DNA of 64,000 bases, from contig UZAN01039643.1 in NCBI GenBank assembly GCA_900618425.1, forward strand, positions 56,465 through 120,464. The letters run 5' to 3'. The number at the start of each line of letters is the position of its first letter. The stretch's first letter is position 1. Under the pieces are notes generated by a model that worked only from the letters and a program-made list of their open reading frames with translations, did no database searches and was not told where the DNA came from. The position numbers were made by a program, and so were the translations under genes. This DNA comes from Echinostoma caproni (Eukaryota > Platyhelminthes > Trematoda > Plagiorchiida > Echinostomatidae). Of the stretch, positions 60,112 through 64,000 are shown one piece after another.

Positions 60112-63100
60112 CACAACTTCTAGCTCTCACATGTTCAACTACAACCCGATTGTTCACGATAGGCCGGTAACCAGCAGTGTTTACCGCTTTAGCAACCCGT
60201 GTCGAGTAAATGAAATGAGATAAGAGGTAAGAATCCAATGGGTGACGAGTTTCATTTGCTACGTCGGTGTCCCGTCATCAGACTACTCTCACGGGTTTTT
60301 TTCAGAGAAAACCTGACTGATTCCTCGGGCATTGGCTGTACTTATCAGCGAGCTCTTATTAAGTGAGCACGAGCTTGCATTGACCATTTCATTGGTTGCC
60401 GCTCACTTATCCACGACCTGGGGGCGTGTCTTATGCAAAATCAGAATATAATGATTACTGATACCACCCCACGCCTCACGGAGCATCAGAGCCTTCTGTT
60501 ATTGTGTAGGTTAAACTTATTTGAAAACATCAAGTATCTTGCAATCTGGTGCAATGCCTGAATTTACATATTCTTGTGTATCACGAAGAGAACTAATTAA
60601 TATGACCACTCTGTTTTCAGTTATTGGATTTTCGGTGAAAGGTCCTTCCGCGTTTTTCACCCGGCACCGAGAGAGACCACCGTTCTGCACACCTTAAGCC
60701 ACTTTATTGTACTACAATAAATTTACTATCACAATTTGACATGCTCACTTCTGCGTGATTCTGTCTAACTGCAAATGCGGGATTTCCGTTGTAGCCAACG
60801 ATGTGTGCTCAGAATTGCACTACAAACTGTTGTAACGTGCAGTTGTTGAGATTTTTTCAAGTACTAAGGATGTATGCATATCTCACGTTTACGCCGTGAC
60901 AGAAATGTACTTCTCCATCGAAAATTCGAAATATTTATCTCTCCAAGAAGCTCTTATATTTGTGTTATTGACTTTGTGCAATCTTGCTTAACTTTGGAAA
61001 GCAAGAAATAACTAATCATGAGTGGAGCATTGCGTAAAGCGCTTTCAAAAACTGACAAAACTTGTCGTTAGCGTTTAATGGAATAATGGTCTTAGTGGTT
61101 TTAAACTCGTTAGAAGTCCAACGTTATGTCATAGAAGGATACCAGTGTGCATAAACGAAACACTGTAGATTCCTTCAGTTTTATTATTTTCTTTGGTCGA
61201 TTACAACGTTGCGGTTCAATGGTATGGTTAAAGGGAAAGGAAATTTTAAGCGTGTGGTTCACGTGATGCGACGTTAGCCGATTGGTTCACGTCAATCTCA
61301 GAAACAGTATAGTATTACCTGATACAGAAGAAACCTGGTTTGAAATTTAACATGCAGAAAACACAAACAGTGAAACAACTGGGGTGTATTGCCCAAGACT
61401 GCATGCTGTCTATGACGAATGCACAGTGTGTGAAGATCTTTTGCCCCCCCCCTCTCTCTCTCTGTTCCCCTCACCTCCTCCTTCCCATTTTCCTCATCTC
61501 TTTTTATGCACCTTGATGGTGTTGGTGCCGATAATAAACAGGCGTTATAGCACGTGAGCCCGAATCTGTAAATACTTTACCAATGAGTCATGGGTTTCCT
61601 GTAGTTAAATGAACTAAAACTGCGATCTACTGTTTGTACAACGGTAGCGAATGGAAGCCAGTCATGAGACTGGAAACAGAGCTGGGAAAATGTTCTAATC
61701 TATAATCTCTGTAGCATTCCACTGCCTTGATTTATTACCGTATAAATTAAAAAAAACCATACACGTATGCAGGATCTTTCAATGGTCGGTTAGAACTCAC
61801 ATGAGAGAAGATATATAATCCAGAGGTCATTGAATTCGCTCATGTGATAGATCGTTAATCACTTGTACTGGTTTAGACGCAACACCAGCTCGTCTGATGG
61901 CGTTGTGCCAGGATTGTATGAATCATTTCATCCAGACTGCACACAGATGTTCTCTGGTGACGGTTTAAGGATAGATACCAACTGTTGATTTACTCAGTCT
62001 TAAGCAATGGGGATCATAGCCTTTGAAATAGCATTTGGAATGTCAACAACTATTTTTGTTTGCAAACTTATCTCATGCATCTCACAGTTACTTGTGAGTA
62101 GTAGTGTCGAATAGGTGATAGTATTTTGAGCAGTTTAGCCTTTCGGGCTTCATCTTCACACACACTCTCCAATGCATCCAATCAATTTTACATTAGTGAA
62201 CTTGGTGCGATGTGCTATTACCCCATCTGAAGTGTGCTCACTATCGACAGTCACATCCCACTGTCCGAATCCCGGCCAGCCACGGAAACCTTCCCCCAAA
62301 ACAGAACATTCCAGCGAAGCAAACACCTATAGTCTGCCCCCAAGCTTCTCACTTATCGGGCGGCTGTAGTGGGGAAAAGAGGAGCACTGTGTTGTAACAA
62401 CACGACTATTGATCAATTCGGTCTTAGTGTGAATTGTGTTCATGTTTCACACGAATTTTAGGTTTTCAAACTTTGATGAAGGAGAACAAAATCACGTGGG
62501 CTGAGCCAGGAGATGTCCATGTGAACCCAATTCCTCAAAAAATACTTATCTCAATATTTTGAATGCTAAAAATGGAATGTTTTCAAGATGACCAACCCTA
62601 TTATCGGGAAAAGAGCGCAGTGGTGAAGGTCAACTTTGAGGTTATGATGTTATTCTGCAGCAGAGACGCAGAACCCTGAATTCTGGGAGCGTCTGTAACT
62701 CATTTATGAGCGTGTCAATTTTTATTAATTGGTATTAATCATAAATACCTAAACAAAAATATCTAAAGAAGTAAAAGTTTTATTAACCAAGAATAATCAA
62801 TTAACTTTGGGAAATGTACTTTTAGTGCAACATTGTCCACACAGACGTGCTGACATGCGAATGCTCAAATTTCAAAGTTCAAAGTTTTGCAATGAGCCAT
62901 TTAATAAAGCTAACGCTTGTCATGCCCCATAGTAATTTTGTTAGAATGTCTTGGATAACTTTATAAATGGAAAATAACAATAACAATATGATTACGAAAC
63001 ATTCTTTCCAGTGATGGTTCAGTTGATAACATACGATATAAATGTTTCTGCATTGGCACGTTAATAGTGTAGCTCACTAATCGACCTAAGAATGAAATGA

Positions 63101-64000
63101 TCCCGACTCATTTAAGACAACGGGGAATGACAATGGTAGATATGCCTCTTCAGCACGGTGATAGGGCTTTTTTCCAAATAACCCTTGCCATTGTTCCGTA
63201 CCACATCGACAAGAAAAACGAGTTACCAGATATATCTGAACTGCTTGCCTACTTCTGTATTACTTTACACTCGTTTTAATTAAAGTAACTGGTCGATGGT
63301 TTGTTCTTTTGACGTTCCAGATGCTCTAGTATTGCACTGGTTACCAGAAAAAAAGTAATTGAGTCGAAGTTCGAATTGGTCCAATCTGGTGAACTGATGG
63401 CGTATGCGATTTGATTTTCGGCTTATGTGGAGACAGATCAGATCGCATAAACCACAATCAACCTCCGTGCGGCAAAATCTTCATCCAGTCATAGAAACTG
63501 TTTTCAAAAGAAAAAACATCTGATGAATTTTTTTGTGTAATCTGTCGGAAAACAAAAAATGCCTCCCCGCAGAAAAATACAAGTAACTTCGATAAACTAG
63601 TACAAACAGACAAAACAATTACCCCGTTTTTACCGAGCAGGTATTCCCGGACACCTTGTCGTTCTAATGGTAAGTGTGAAATCTTTCAAAATCTTTTGAA
63701 ATCAGCATTTCCAAGGTCAACCTTGCCATGCTGATCCACTTTGGATCCCTCTTGACCTCCGTTTCTAACGCGCACTTCAGTGTTCACTAACATTTCGATA
63801 GAACCGCACTGAAAAGTTTGCTGTTTGAACTAGTTGCATCTTAGTGCATATTATTACAAATAATCTGCTGAAATGGATTTTCATCATTTCTCACTAACAT
63901 TCACATGCCCCCTCGATCTGCAATTACTCACAGTTATTTGAACTGAAGGGGATTGGATATTACCTCTTTTCTATTTTCAACCTTTCAACTACTACTAACG
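60112..64000. other. stretch without recognised genes
   Basis: It contains a C-run plus CT repeat at 61444-61464. Short frames at 62.2 and 63.1 kb have no splice or motif support. A weak B-box-like aagttcgaattgg lies near 63.37 kb. Confidence 0.35.
61444..61464. repeat. poly-C followed by (CT)n
   Basis: About nine C residues followed by CT units. Confidence 0.85.

Noticed and set aside
59441..60238. Long open frames on both strands across the second gap
   Set aside because: They consist almost wholly of undefined bases.
63325..63390. tRNA-like fragment
   Set aside because: Only a weak B-box-like aagttcgaattgg and a doubtful A box. No stem pairing was seen.

Overview
This window looks like non-coding, gene-poor DNA from a flatworm, most likely a digenean trematode. 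Three things suggest this. First, there are no long uninterrupted coding frames, only short exon-like islands in AT-rich DNA. Second, there is a decayed Penelope-like retroelement carrying a reverse transcriptase and a GIY-YIG endonuclease. Third, several tRNA-headed short repeats are followed by a hammerhead-ribozyme core, the architecture known from the Sm-alpha SINE family of Schistosoma. The species cannot be named from the sequence, and the trematode call is an inference.

Layout. 0-7 kb: a ribozyme-bearing SINE near 0.6 kb, an exon candidate at 4.9 kb, a tRNA-like repeat at 5.4 kb and a second ribozyme-SINE at 5.9 kb. 7-22 kb: a convincing two-exon gene fragment at 7.7 kb, a perfect G-quadruplex motif at 8.76 kb, a dispersed repeat at 12.5 kb, an assembly gap at 14.2-14.8 kb, a head-to-head tRNA-like repeat at 15.1 kb, and exon candidates at 12.1, 13.1, 15.6 and 21.1 kb. 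24.8-26.5 kb: the Penelope-like element, with frameshifts and stops but with recognisable motifs in the expected order. 30-41 kb: exon candidates at 30.3, 31.2, 37.0-37.4 and 40.6 kb, a small inverted-repeat element at 36.7 kb, and two more ribozyme-SINEs at 36.9 and 39.2 kb. 43-49 kb: a cluster of tRNA-like repeats, including a 116-bp-armed inverted pair at 47.64-48.04 kb. 49-64 kb: a few weak exon candidates, a GATA microsatellite, a second gap at 59.5-60.1 kb and otherwise no recognised content.

Genes. Most exon candidates lie on the plus strand. Several have codon-phase-matched ends and canonical splice sites, so the window may cross one or a few large genes with long introns. No product could be identified and no complete gene model can be supported. 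None of the exon calls should be read as more than a candidate, because many of the same stretches are also open in another frame or on the other strand.

The most notable content is the set of four related tRNA-headed repeats with hammerhead cores in different stages of decay (0.6, 6.0, 36.9 and 39.3 kb), the Penelope-like element bounded by an inverted repeat, and the repeated head-to-head arrangement of a second tRNA-like family.
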